Assembly (NCBI GenBank): GCA_038049695.1
Contig: CP142458.1
Location: forward strand, 64,141,501 to 64,205,500
Origin: Cinnamomum chago
Lineage: Eukaryota > Streptophyta > Magnoliopsida > Laurales > Lauraceae
Length of the DNA: 64,000 nt
Direction: 5' to 3'
Positions within the stretch are counted from its first letter, which is position 1; each line of letters opens with the position of its first letter. Below are positions 44,277 through 55,850 of the stretch, in pieces. Made by a program: the position numbers and the translations under genes. Below the pieces are notes generated by a model. It was not told the origin of the DNA. It was given only the letters and a program-made list of their open reading frames with translations, and made no database searches.

Positions 44277-45964
44277 CTGCACTTGCAAGAAGAAATTAAA
44301 ATTAAAAAAATAGAAGACAAAAGGTGCAGCATAAACAGTGGCATCACTGCATTGCCTGTAAAATATACAAACATCAAGATTGACATAGAAGGCCAGAGTA
44401 ATCTTCCAAGTAACACTTGGATATTATTTAAAAGACACTACATTTTTTACAGAGACCATATCTATGGGGCCAAGCCTCAAAACCAAAACTGCCATCACCT
44501 TCATATGGCAGTTTTCCATTTATTAAGCTTAAGAAGAGATGAACTGGCATTAAATAAATTCAGAAGTTTCCTTCTGCTAAGAAGAAAATGCTAGATACTA
44601 GTATCATTAGTTTATCAGAATGGTTGGAAAAGCATCCTTTAGTCACTTACAATACAATGTTTTCAACATTTAGAATCATATTCAAATCTATGCTTATGCA
44701 CAATCAATTCAACAAAATACCCTGAATAAACATGGAAGGGAATAGCTTCTTTATGATTAGATGGGCAGCAGAAACCCACTGTTAGATCCGAAAATACTAT
44801 ATAAAAATAAAAGGACTAAACTCTACCAGGATATTTAGTAAAATCACAAACTGCCCTTAGTCTTACAAAAGGCTACAGAATTTGTGATCACTGTGGTAGG
44901 GTCCAGTTGCAACTTCCCAAAACCAACCTCATTTTGGGGGTGATTTGTTCTCATTTTAAAAGGTAATCTGTCTTTTATGCATAAGATTTTTTTTTTTTTT
45001 GGTAGAAATGCATAAGATATTAAAAACAGAAAATACAATATGTAAAATTTGCATATATATGCACAATTTACACATGTGAATCAGATTACCATGTTTGTTT
45101 TGGAGCACCTTGATCAATTCAATTACATATCAGAAATTTTCATTATTTTGATATGAAACTAATTAAACGTTTTGAGCATTTACATTTAAATGTAAATGGG
45201 TGCAAACACATTAACCCCATTTTACATTGGACACTATCCATCCACCTGATTACATTGGACACCACATCATTTTCCTCCATTTCTTTTGAGTTTTTATGCG
45301 CATGCAATGTCATTCCCAATAGGCTTCAGACAGACAAGCATAATACCATAGGTCATCCAACAGTAGGACCAAAAGTAGGAATGAATTTGATGAATATGTT
45401 AAAAAAAAAGAAAAAAAAAAAGAAAAAGAAAAACAGAACTTGAATCACCTCTGTTCTACAGTGTTCAACATCCCCTTACATTTGTATAGTTCAATACACA
45501 GCTAGTTTAAGTTTTTCTGACACAATAATTAAAGAGAAACAAACAGCTAAATCATGTTAAAAAGGAGCTAGTTCAATTTGCTTCCATGGAACAAACACCC
45601 AAACAAAAATACAAATTTTTTTGATTTTCTCAATCTCAACAAAAGATCTAGCATCTTTCAGAAGCATAGAAATGTCTAGAGTTCTGTTTTTCACATCTAA
45701 CAGTCCAAACAAGATAGAAAAGCAAAACAAAGCAAATGAGAAACAAATGAAGAATATGATTCCTTTTTTTTTTTTTCAGTCTTCAGTCTCAAACTTCTGT
45801 GCCTTAAGTTTCAACATCAAACTATGCTTACCAAAATGACATGGAAAGAAACAAGCATCAAGTACAAAGAGCATACTTTAGACCTGCTGTACACTTTTCT
45901 TCTTCAATGGCAAGAACATCAGAGTAGAAAACAAGAGAAGCATGGAAATGTAATTTCCCCTTTC
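44277..45964. other. CACTA-2 interior, no gene recognised
   Basis: Intron-like, AT-rich DNA with long T and A tracts. The frames at 44,283, 45,153 and 45,621 are not recognised. Confidence 0.45.
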
Positions 45965-46095
45965 TCACTGACTTGCAACAGGTTCAATGTCTTTTAAGAG
46001 CCCTACTATCTGCTGCATACTTGGTCTTTTTGAAGGTGAATCAGCAGTACACAGATACCTGATCCTCAATGCTTCCACCATCTGATTCCTAACAG
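45965..46095 (-). pseudogene. Receptor-like kinase C-terminal fragment
   Basis: The minus strand reads [20 protein letters not shown] then [16 protein letters not shown] and ends in a TGA at 45,965-45,967. This is the end of kinase subdomain XI of plant leucine-rich-repeat receptor kinases (pattern 'C....P..RPSM..VV..L'), including the invariant arginine of SKRPSM. Only about 40 residues remain, so it has no catalytic residues. Upstream, a 13-bp 'ctgattcctaac' motif is duplicated and homology ends. Confidence 0.65.
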
Positions 46096-47029
46096 CTGAT
46101 TCCTAACCTTAAAAAGGCATCAAAATTACAAAGATTTCTTGGATCTATCACCAGTCAAGAAAACCCCAAATCTACCAAAAACCAAACGACCCAGGTGAAA
46201 AAACAGCAGATTCTACAGAACCCAGAAACAGATTTCTCTCTAAGATAAAAAAGGGTAAAAAAATCCATGAGCAAATCTAGAAAAAATAATAGGCCCAGAT
46301 GGGGGAAAAAATTACCAAAACCGGCTCCAGCGGTTGCACAGTGCAGAGCGACAGGAGAGGGAGGGAGGGAGGGAGAGAGAGAGAGAGAGAACACCTGGCG
46401 ACTTTGGCGCAGGCCGCTCCGGCGGTGCCGTCGCTGGTGCGGCGGGATTGCAGAAATTGGGCGGGGGAGGGCAGAGGAGAGAGAGAGAGAGGGAGAGATA
46501 AAACTTGGCGGCTCCGGCAAAGGAGGCTCCGGCGATGGCAGCTCCTGCGCGAGGGCAGAGATTTGGCGCGGAAGGGAAGGGTTTTTCGCGCGGGAGGGGA
46601 AATAAAGAGTGGGAAGAAGGAAATAAAGAGTGGAAAGGAGGCGTTTTTAACGAGCCAATACTCGTTTTTCTAGTAGTGGTTGTTCAGCAACAAAAATCTG
46701 GGTTCTCCGTAGCCTTCTTCTCTGATCGTTGTTGTTCTACGCGCGGCAGTGTGCACAGAAGACGCTCCTCTTTCTCTGTTCTCCAGTACGCAGAATCTGA
46801 GAGCAGCAGTTCGGAATCCTCTGGATCCTCTTCTCTGCTGCTCCTCAAAACGATTCAAAGAAGACGCACTGACATTCGAAGAAGACGGAGTAGTCCGGAA
46901 CCTCCATTTAGAAGAAGAATGGCGCGAACAGAATGAGGTAAAAAGGGCACGCTTTATAAGAATGGCGCGAAGGGAAAAAAGTAGAGAGGGAACGATGCCA
47001 TAATACTTGAGAAGGGTTGTTTTTTCAAT
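46096..47029. other. GC-rich segment, possible captured promoter or leader
   Basis: From 46,320 to 46,640 GC and CpG content rise strongly, with a GA microsatellite and repeated 'ggctccggc' motifs, as in the 5' ends of some plant genes. At 46,663-46,677 'tttttctagtagtg' looks like another CACTA-type right end. The open frames (for example 143 codons at 46,505) are low-complexity and not recognised. Confidence 0.4.
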
Positions 47030-47154
47030 TGAAACGGCTTTTGCCTCTTCGAGCGGTTTGAGACCGTGTCAAAATAGAAACGGATAAGGGCCGTTTCAAA
47101 CCTCCGTTTCTGATTTCAATTTTTGGTGTAGCGTGTTACCGTTGAGACTCTTCT

Positions 47155-47161
47155 ATATAAG
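47155..47161 (+). promoter_or_regulatory. LTR-like core promoter, unit 1
   Basis: TATATAAG motif identical in context to 31,966 and 58,200. The CACTA-2 right end lies only about 20 bp upstream, so the upstream promoter elements of this copy are now 11.8 kb away on the other side of the transposon. Confidence 0.5.
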
Positions 47162-47281
47162 AGGGTCTGTGGGCAAGGGCTATCTATAACACATATTACA
47201 TGACTCTCCACTCTTTTGCTCTCTTTTTTTCTTTCTATGCCTTTGTTTTGTTGTTGTAAGAAAGTTAGAAATAGTGGTCTA

Positions 47282-47660
47282 CTAAGGTTTGGGTTCTTCA
47301 TCCATTCGAGTCCTACGAAGAATGACATCTTTATTTGAGTGAAAGGTCAATATATTCAGTGGCTCATCTTTAATGAGATTCAAATCTTCAGAGTGTTTAG
47401 GGAGTTCAATGTCATCAAGGTTGATCCTATTCTTCAAGACCCATTCACCGCCAATGAAGCCGGTAGTCATCCACACTTCCATTGCGGAACCATTGTGGTA
47501 GGCATAATTGAGACACCTTCGAGACTCTTCCAAACAATTGTATGGAATGAACCATGCGGTCCCTGATTAAAGGCGTATGCTGAACTCCTCCCAATACTCT
47601 TCCTCGGCATCAAACATCAAAAAGTGAAAAAGATCAGCTGGTAACAACAGAGCAACAATA
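47282..47660 (-). pseudogene. Antisense F-box fragment (unit 1)
   Basis: The minus strand reads SGTAWFIPYN (after a stop), ESRRCLNYAYHNGSAMEV, INLDDIELPKHSEDLN and LNILTFHSNKDVILR, equivalent to about 110 residues of the F-box gene's C-terminal region. It lies head-to-head with the sense fragment at 47,727-47,922. One or more stops and the missing ends make it non-functional as protein. Confidence 0.75.
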
Positions 47661-47726
47661 AAAATATAGGAGGAATAAACCATGCGGTGTCCGATGTTTC
47701 ACCCAATTGGAAAAGGCTCCTGTGGT

Positions 47727-47922
47727 TTTTACTGGATCTCATTACACAGGAGTCACTGGATGTCCTGGCTTTTCACCTGAATAAAGATGCTATTATCTTA
47801 CTAGTGGAGAATCGGTGGGAATAATGTTCTACAATTCTAGCGCTATTGTCAATATATTGTTCCGGGTCTTCCCATTCTCGGAAGTCCTTCGCTCTTTGGC
47901 CTATGCACATCGGAGGATTTAA
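47727..47922 (+). pseudogene. Sense F-box C-terminal fragment (unit 1)
   Basis: It starts near 'ctcattacacaggagtc' (LITQESLDVLAFHLNKDAI) and, after a frameshift, reaches SLAYAHRRI and the natural TAA at 47,920-47,922. Compared with unit 2 about 290 bp of the 5' part are deleted, so only a short stem can form with the antisense fragment. Confidence 0.75.
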
Positions 47923-48892
47923 TGAGAAACATGGTGTGAGTAGTTACTACTTGTTCCTTTTGTTTCCTCCTTAATTGGTTTTGATCGTTTTGTGTTTAAA
48001 GGCTTTTGTTTTGCTTAGCTTATTTTATTGTATATGCATGGCTCTTTTGAACTCCACCGGATTCTAAAACTCTTTCTTTTTATATACACCCTCATGGGGC
48101 ATCTATATTTTTGGTTGAATGAAAAGGACATGTCTTCCCATGCCAAATTTCTCTTGGAAGAGATGCAAGCTTCCACGGTTTTTCTGCTCTAGTATCATGT
48201 AGGTTATTCGTATCTTAGTTTGTTAATCATTGGAAGTTTTGTTGGCAATAAAAAAATCATATTTGGTATACTTAATATTTGCTTCTATCACTCTATCACT
48301 TTTTCCCTCTCCATCTTGATGATTATGTTTGGAGTTGTGTTAACATATTCAGGTAGATTATCTTTGTACCTTATATTAATGCCTAAGTAAATAATGCATT
48401 TCGCAAATTAAATGAATGTGGTAGCATAGTATTTTCTTTCATGACTTATGGTCATTTAACTACAAGAAGAAAATGAAAAGAGGGCCTTGATGTATTATGA
48501 ATTGACCGGATCAAAATGTAATAACTATGCAACACATATTAGTGAGAAAATAATCACATGTTGTGTCCATGTGTATGCAACACACAGATATTAGTGGCCA
48601 ACAATAACTATATGGCCCATCAATGATGAATTTGTAAGAATAATTTGTTGGCTTAAACGGTGATACGGCTAATGAGCATTGAGTTATTAGTTTTATAACA
48701 AAAAGTCAACCTATGGGAAAAGTTAATAGTAGAATGATGAAGTTGATGGTTTGAACACATACCTTTTTTTATAGAAGCAAGCACATCCTTTTAAATATTT
48801 TTAAATGAGAAGATGTCAACTCAACTCATTTATTTTGGTTTCAAATAATGGAACCGACCCTATATTAACTACAAAAAAAATGACTTTTAAAC
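47923..48892 (+). repeat. F-box 3' flank copy (unit 1)
   Basis: It matches 59,242-60,212 closely (about one difference per 15-20 bases by eye) and 27,375-28,000 more distantly. It is non-coding. Confidence 0.75.
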
Positions 48893-48958
48893 AGTGGCGG
48901 CTCTAGAAATTCGAGTAAGTGGGGTCAACAATAGCCTTATCTTCCGCAAATCGAATAA
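48893..48958 (-). mobile_element. Truncated hAT end at the duplication junction
   Basis: CAGTGGCGGCTCTAGAA and 'gtggggtcaacaatagcc' match the left end of the hAT element at 60,213. The match stops at 48,958, where 'tatccacatg' of unit 2 begins. It marks the breakpoint of the tandem duplication. Confidence 0.8.
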
Positions 48959-50372
48959 GTATCCACATGTAGAGATTTAAGATTCTACTTTCCTCGTTGT
49001 TATTGCATAATTGGTTGTAAATAAGGGTAGAGTTGATCCTAAATTTGGGTTCTTACTCAATTGAGTTAAATCCCTTTGGGCTCACCAGATAATTCAATTT
49101 AACTAAACAAGATTTTATCAATAACTTAACATCCATTCTCAAATATAAAACGAACACTGAGCCCAATCAACTACCATTGCATCTAAATTGATTGAGTAAT
49201 GATTGGAGAACATCCTAAAACAATAATTTAGTGAGGTTGCTGGAGACGGTGAAAACTATAATAATTGGTTCCCATAGTTTCATAAAAAAAAAAAAAATAG
49301 TAGACAGGGAAATGCCACTTTTACCACTCAAAAGAGGTGGCCCTTCCACTACAACACGATGGAAAAAGGTATAACGTCGCTACTCTTGATGAAGTTCTAC
49401 GGTAATATAACTAAGTGTAGAAGGACCAATCTAGAGTCCTAGACCACTTATAAATGTCGATATGAATAATGTTTAAATATGATTTTCTCCTATTTTTGTT
49501 CATAAATGCAAACTACGGAATCATAAGAAATATACCTAGTAAATAGGATACCTAAACCCAAATTACTAATATGGGGCAACACCCAACTTTGGCACAAGAA
49601 AAGGGATGTACCCATACTCAAATTTAAAAAGAATCAAGACCCAAGTCCAAATAAAGGCCCAGGACCTAAACCAAAGCCAAGACCCAAATACTTATAAACT
49701 AACAGTACTGAATATACAGATGTCCAGTGGGCCTAATTAATGATTTTAAAATGGTAGAAGTTGTATTCTATTAAAATCGAAAACACTACAACACATCAAA
49801 GAAAATGAGATAAGGAACTTAGATTTCATTGAAAAAAAATATTATTTTCTCTAAAAGCAAATGGATATTGCAATATGTCGGTATACCGCGTAATATCACA
49901 CAGTGCTCCACAGATTTCCTCTATTATTCTTCTCCTTCTTCTAAAAAAACAACACCTTTCATTTTAAGCAGTTTCAATTCTAAATATGAATTTGATGATG
50001 GATTCGTGAAGATTTATCTCTGACGAGCTATATTTAGAGTCTGGATACAAGGAGATCAATCTTAGAATAAGCATAGGTGGGCCTTGGATCCACTCTATTA
50101 ATGCACCACTGGTCTTCATCTAATCAATGCATTCAAATATGTAGGCCATAAATAAGCTGTATTCTAAAATGGTAGAAGCTGTATTCTATTAAAATTGAAA
50201 ACACTAGAGCACAATCTAACAAAATGAGATAAGGAACTTAGATTTCATTGAAAAAATATATTAATTTATCAAAAAGCAAATATATATTGCAATATGTCGG
50301 AATACCTCGCAATATCACACATTGCGCCACAGATTTCCTCCATTTTTCTTCTCCTTCTTCTAAACAACCCAC

Positions 50373-52794
50373 TGAAAAGTCCGGGGATCCGAACCCTAGA
50401 GGGGGGGTGAATAGGGTGAGCTTCAATTATGACCGATTTTAAGCAATATTAGCTTCTTTAAATTAAACTAGTCACAAGTCTTGATTACAAATAAAATGCG
50501 GAAGCTTAATAACAACAATCACCACAAAGCAAGCACCACCACACAAGAATTTATAGTGGTTCGGCCTCAATGCCTACATCCGCTACCGGCTTGTGATCCA
50601 ACACCCTACCGGATTTTCACTATTTATGCTTTTCAATAGGTTAAGCAATAACCTTTACAATATGTTTTTCAAGGCTAAGCAATAACCTTTACAATGATGT
50701 TTTTCAAGGCTTAACATCAACCTATACATTATGCTTTTATAGGCTAAGCAATAACCTCTTCAACCATAGGTTGGTTATCTCACTAAGTTAGTGTCTATAA
50801 TACACTTGATGGAGATTCAATTAAACTCATTACATTTGCCTCTAAAATAGGCGGATATGAAAGTGAAAAACTAACTCACACAAACACTTAATGAATGCAA
50901 AGATGTGTGCTCATGATGTGTGTGTGTGTGATGTCCTCAATCATTTTGAAAATGAAAGCTCATAAATGTATGCCTAAGGCTTTTGAAAGTTTTAGCTCAT
51001 AAAAACATTTATGATTGAGGAAGGAATGCAAGTCACATGTTAAAAGTAACAACTTATTAATGATGTCAAAGATTTACAAGTTGTATGAAATTAATTAGCT
51101 CTAAACATGTGATGCATAGGGATGTCAATCAAATCAACAATGTAGCTCAAAACATAAAAATAGATTTGATTGAAAAAGGGGACAAATCATATGTAATTAT
51201 AAATACAACTTGAATATGATATACCAATCAATGCAAAACAAGTTGTGAAACTTTAAAACAAAATACATATGATTTGTAAAGTTTGTTGAATCCAAAACAT
51301 AAGATACATTTGAAAGAGATTTTCTTATGATGGAAAACAACAACCAAATATTCAACCAAGTATATGAATCATGTTACATATAATTTCAAAGATTCTTTCA
51401 TTAACATGATCTACTTTTTTTTTTTTTTTGCTAACGGAGGGTTCCCAACCCTTTGGGCTGGACTATTCCCTCTTGGCCCAGAGAGAAACCGGGTAAAAAC
51501 CCATGTGGCCCCGAGGTGGTAGCACAAGTAAACTCAACCTTCGGCTCCTGAAGAGGGGGGAACCGGGGATCGATACCAAGACCTCTAGCTCCAGAAGAGG
51601 GAGGAACCGTGGTCCTGACCACTCGGCCAGATTTACCAAATAAAGTACTACTTGGATTGAATCAATGGTGATGCATCCAAAACAATAGATCAATTCGAAA
51701 CATAAAACATGCTAAGGACACAACACATCATAGTTTAACATGCTACTAAAGATTTACCAAAGATAAAACAAAAACATGAAAACATATGATTTGTAAAGAT
51801 GTTGAATCCAAAACATAAGATAGTTTTGAAAGTGATTTTGTTATGTTGAAAAACAACAACCATAGATTCAACCAAGTATAGGAATCATGTTACATATAAT
51901 TTCAAAGATTCTTTAATTAACATGATCTACTTAGATTTACCAAAAATAAAGTACTACTTGGATTGAATCAAATGGTGTTGTATCCAAAACAATAAATCAA
52001 CTCAAAACATAAAACATGTTAAGGACACAACACTTCATACATAGTTTATCATGCTACACAAGATTTACCAAAAGTAAAACAAAGCATGAAAACATATGAT
52101 TAAGGAAAGTAGAGCCTACTTGGTGATTTAACTTCATTAATCCAAGCTTTAGCTTTCCTAATGATCCCCTTCATCCCTTAGTTCATTTCCCTTCTATTTG
52201 CCTCAAAACCCCTCAAGGAGGGCCTTAAAATTCCCAACTTTTGGCAAAGGAAAGAACTCATATTTGTAGCAAAAAATGCCCAACGGCTAGTCCCCGGTCG
52301 ACCTGGCTATAAACGGTAAAAAAAGTGACCGTTGGAAGAGCAACGGCTCTTTGCTAGTCAACCTGCACAGTGTGGCCAGTCGACCGGGTCCCCTGGGCCG
52401 GTCGACCGACCACACTGCTGGTCGACTACCTGGGACCAAAAATCCATTTTTCAAAGTATTTCTTGAGGGAACTTTTTGGGCCATTTAATCAAGCTTAAAA
52501 ACATGTTTTAAGTCATTCTAAGGGTTTTAAAACATGAACCATAAAAAGCCTAAAACATTTTGAAAGATTTAAAACTCATAGGCTAGCTTGATTTTCTAAA
52601 ACTCTTTTAAAAAACAAATGCATCCAAGATTAAAAACAAATCATGCATAAATCAAAACTTTTACAACTCTTAAAAAACAATGCATGTATAAAACAAGATT
52701 TCAAGATATTCTAAATCAATGCATATGTGTGTAAATCAAATGATGCTAGAATGATAATGCATCCATCAAATTGCAATCTACAATAATCCTAACA
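50373..52794 (-). repeat. 3' LTR (2,422 bp)
   Basis: It is longer than its partner by about 500 bp because of a SINE (51,415-51,630) and an internal tandem duplication of about 300 bp (first copy about 51,262-51,782 including the SINE, second about 51,783-52,095). Near 52,290-52,440 several 'ggtcgac' motifs occur in a GC-rich patch shared with the other LTR. Confidence 0.85.
51415..51630 (-). mobile_element. tRNA-derived SINE in the 3' LTR
   Basis: On the minus strand it begins with a box-A-like TGGCCGAGTGG, has a box-B-like GGTATCGATCC about 45 bp further, and ends in a poly-A tail of about 15 (seen as T's at 51,415-51,429). This is the layout of plant Au-type SINEs transcribed by RNA polymerase III. 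The partner LTR lacks it ('gatctacttagatttacc' at about 56,887), so it inserted after the retrotransposon. No clean target duplication. Confidence 0.8.
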
Positions 52795-52806
52795 ATCTCC
52801 CCCTTT
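52795..52806 (-). promoter_or_regulatory. Polypurine tract
   Basis: AAAGGGGGAGAT on the minus strand lies immediately before the LTR start TGTTAGGATT, the expected place for priming plus-strand DNA synthesis. Confidence 0.75.
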
Positions 52807-55800
52807 ACAATTTGATGGCAACTCACTCACCACACTCACCACTGAATAAACACACTAAGTCTTCAGCTCCCCCTCAGCTGGACAAGTCTTGAAATCTTCT
52901 TGGATGCTCCTTCTCTTAGCTTGGGCTTTTGGGCTTCAATCTTCATTCTTCATGATGCTTGGTGCTTGATCATTCTTCAAGCTTTCTTTCTTCTTTCTTT
53001 CTTTAGCCAAGCATCTTCTTTAGCTCCCAAGCTTTCTTTCTTCTATTAGCTCTCCCCCTTTGACCATGCCTCTCTCTCCCTTTGGCAAGATATGCATTCT
53101 CTCCCCCTGTAGAAGATCATACAATATCTCCCCTTAGGAAGCTTGGATATTCTCTTCACCCTGTTGAGAACTTGAATGCTCTCTCCCCCTTTGACATTAA
53201 ATTGCAAAGGTACCTACACACATGAAACAAGGAAAATACCTTTAGAAGCACTTGTTAACAAAAGAAATCGAAAATGAAATACATAACAGGCTATCATGCA
53301 CGGTAGTAGTCTCTAAGGGTTCAAATCCAATCCAAGGGTCAATTTGATCAAAACTAATACTTCCTATGAAGGTTTACACTCCCCCTCAATCCATTCTCTC
53401 CTTTTGTCAAACTTTTGACAAAGATATAACTATTTGATGCAAGAAGAAGATGGTTTAACCAATTGAGGGTCAACTTCAAGAGAAGGATTAGATTCGTTTA
53501 ACTATAAAGCTCAATATGATCAAATTACCAAAAGAAAGCAAGGTCTAATGAGAAAAGCAATCATGGATACCAATTGGAAAAACAAAGAATACCAATTGAG
53601 ATTCAAAGATAAGTCTATTAAAGCAATCACTCTAAAATGGATTTAAAAATATACCTATTAGGAAAAATCCAAATTAGAGCTATCCATGATGAAATGGGGT
53701 TTATTTATCATAGCATCAAATAATTTAACTAAGAAAAATCATATGCTATGAAAGTTTTGAAAATCATTTCATTCAATCATTAAATATGACTATCAAGTGC
53801 AAGATGAGTGAAATGAAATTCAACCATGAAGCCAACCTCAACTAATAACCAACCAAGATTATGAATACATAAACATGGTGGTCATGAGATATACCTATAT
53901 GAGCAAGAGAGGTTGCAACTATGAAAATTATGATGCTAATGGTGTGTGACATGGAATGAAAACATATAACTATCAAGTTCAAACCAATGTACATAAGGTC
54001 TATCACATTCACAAGAAATCAAATCAATCGAACATTATACCAATTGAAACCAATTGAATTTGACAACATGATAAAGAGCAAGAATGTGATTTCCACAAAA
54101 TTCCATCAAGCATCATAAATGCATATTCATCACTTTTAAAGATATGACTATTGAGCATAGTGATGAACAAGATAAATTGCAATGCAAAAGGATATAACTT
54201 TGTAATGCATGCAATTTTCAAAGTGTCAAAATAATATGAATTCAACATCTAAGATATCCATCAAACATATAGAAATATGAGGAATAGATTTCAAAGAGTT
54301 TCATATGATCAAGAACACTACTATGAAGTTGAAACATGTATAAGGATGATATCACTTAGAGAAAATACATGAATCAACATCATAACCATCCAAAAAGAAT
54401 ATGACTAGAAAGCATAGAGGATGGATTTTAGTTCTAGTATGGTTTCTACAAATATAACTAAGATCACAACCATACATAGAACGATTTGACATTTGCATAG
54501 AGAGGATCAATCAACACTCAAGATCTAACTCATACCATATTATCAAAAAGAATATGACTATGTAAACACAAGAAGGTATGAAGTTAAAAGTAGCAATCTA
54601 TCATGCAACATCTCCACTCTTAGCAAATGTACTAAGCTTACAATGCAATGGAAAAGGATATGAGGTTTATACCAAATGAACTTAGCACATTAAATCACAT
54701 ATGTACTTATTAGGCTCAAATGATAATAAAACAAAAGATTTTACTATAAAGCACAAAAACAATCATCAATTTGCATTAATGAGAAATATACCAAGATAGG
54801 CACAAACATGCAAATCAATGAAACCATATCCAACCAAGCAATGTAAGACATGAAAATCAATTTGCATAAAGAATGTAACTAAATGAGCAAATAGGCAAAT
54901 TGTTTGTAGAAATTATTTCCTTCCAAATGATATAATCATAATTAAGCATAAGGAAATAAATTTAAGGAAAATGCTTCTATAAATACAAACAATAAAGCTT
55001 AGAACATTTTCCAAAGTTTCTCAAATCACTTCAATATTTGAAAATTCAACAAAGAATCATTTATAGAATTAAGAGCAAGTGATTTTGAAAAACAAGAAAG
55101 TTTCAATTTGTATTCTAAATATGACAATAGACACTCATACAAATTGAACACATATTTTCCATATCAAGAGATATAACTTGAAAAATCAATGGAAAACTTA
55201 AATAGATTCAAATCATTTGATTTCTAAAAAGGATCTAACTATGAAAATCATCAAATGATTTTCCAACATCAATTGATCATGAAAAATCTAGCTATGAAAG
55301 CATTTGTAATCACAATCAATTGATCATGAATAGATATGCACTACAAGAGATATAACTATATGAACAAAATGCAAATCCATCATGAAAATATTGCAATCAA
55401 AGGATTTTGAAAACCATGAGATATAACTTTAAAAGTTCATGAAGACAAAATCAAATGATCACAAAGAAACATTGCATTTTAAAAGATGTGACTATAAAGA
55501 AACAAAATGCAAATGTAACATGACCAACAATTAGATATAACTAAAAAGAATAGGTTGGTCTAGAGAGGATCAAGGCCTTAAGGTTAGTCTAAATGTGTAC
55601 CAATGAAGATTCACCTAAGGTCTTGAAAACGATGTCCTTGAGAGATCACTTTGAGGACTCACCAACTCTTGAAGATATAACTTGAAAAAATCTCAGAGTG
55701 GTGCAATGATACAAGGGGAAATTCATTATCAAACATAGTGGAAATCTTTAAAAAGATATGCAATAAATCACAACACTAGGGTTCAAATCTAGCAAGGATC

Positions 55801-55833
55801 AACTCCGAGTTGTTAAGCCCTAAAATGGAGTAA
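52807..55833 (-). other. Non-coding retrotransposon interior
   Basis: No frame longer than 74 codons and no gag, protease, reverse transcriptase or integrase motif. From 52,865 to 53,200 there are at least five more tracts like CTCTCCCCCTTTG, that is, extra polypurine tracts on the minus strand. From 53,400 on, a loose repeat around 'agatataact.tgaaaa' recurs dozens of times in A-rich sequence. Confidence 0.7.
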
Positions 55834-55835
55834 CC

Positions 55836-55848
55836 CGCTCTTATACCA
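55836..55848 (-). promoter_or_regulatory. Primer binding site (initiator tRNA-Met type)
   Basis: The minus strand reads TTGGTATAAGAGCGGG directly after the LTR end (TTTTCA), close to the plant consensus TGGTATCAGAGC. It fixes the minus orientation of the element. Confidence 0.75.
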
Positions 55849-55850
55849 AT

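Larger units (their letters stand above)
35356..47133. mobile_element. CACTA-2: 11.8-kb transposon carrying captured host gene fragments
   Basis: The left end is CACTACACCAAAAAC (35,356). The right end, reversed, is CGCTACACCAAAAAT (to 47,133), with one mismatch in the CACTA core. A 3-bp duplication TGT flanks it (35,353-35,355 and 47,134-47,136). The uninterrupted site, 'ttagtcttgttaccg', is present at about 31,942 and 'gttttgttaccg' at about 58,176, which proves the boundaries. No transposase was recognised. Instead the interior holds minus-strand fragments of several plant genes, some with introns preserved. This resembles gene-capturing CACTA elements such as Tgm-Express1 of soybean. Confidence 0.9.
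33090..48958 (+). repeat. Tandem segmental duplication, unit 1 (interrupted by CACTA-2)
   Basis: The segment from 'tatccacatgtagag' (33,091) to the hAT fragment ending at 48,958 is repeated by 48,959-60,279. Without the CACTA insertion the unit is about 4.09 kb. The order in both is: LTR-like end, 'gtgaggttgct' block, two tandem copies of an about 390-bp segment starting 'aaaatggtagaag', LTR-like promoter, antisense F-box fragment, sense F-box fragment, F-box 3' flank, hAT end. The junction at about 48,958/48,959 joins the hAT interior directly to 'tatccacatg', so the duplication is head-to-tail. Confidence 0.85.

Noticed and set aside
46267-46936. Overlapping 112-143-codon frames in the GC-rich end of CACTA-2
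   Set aside because: Arginine/glycine/serine-rich translations in all frames of a CpG-rich segment, with no recognisable domain. More likely leader or promoter sequence.
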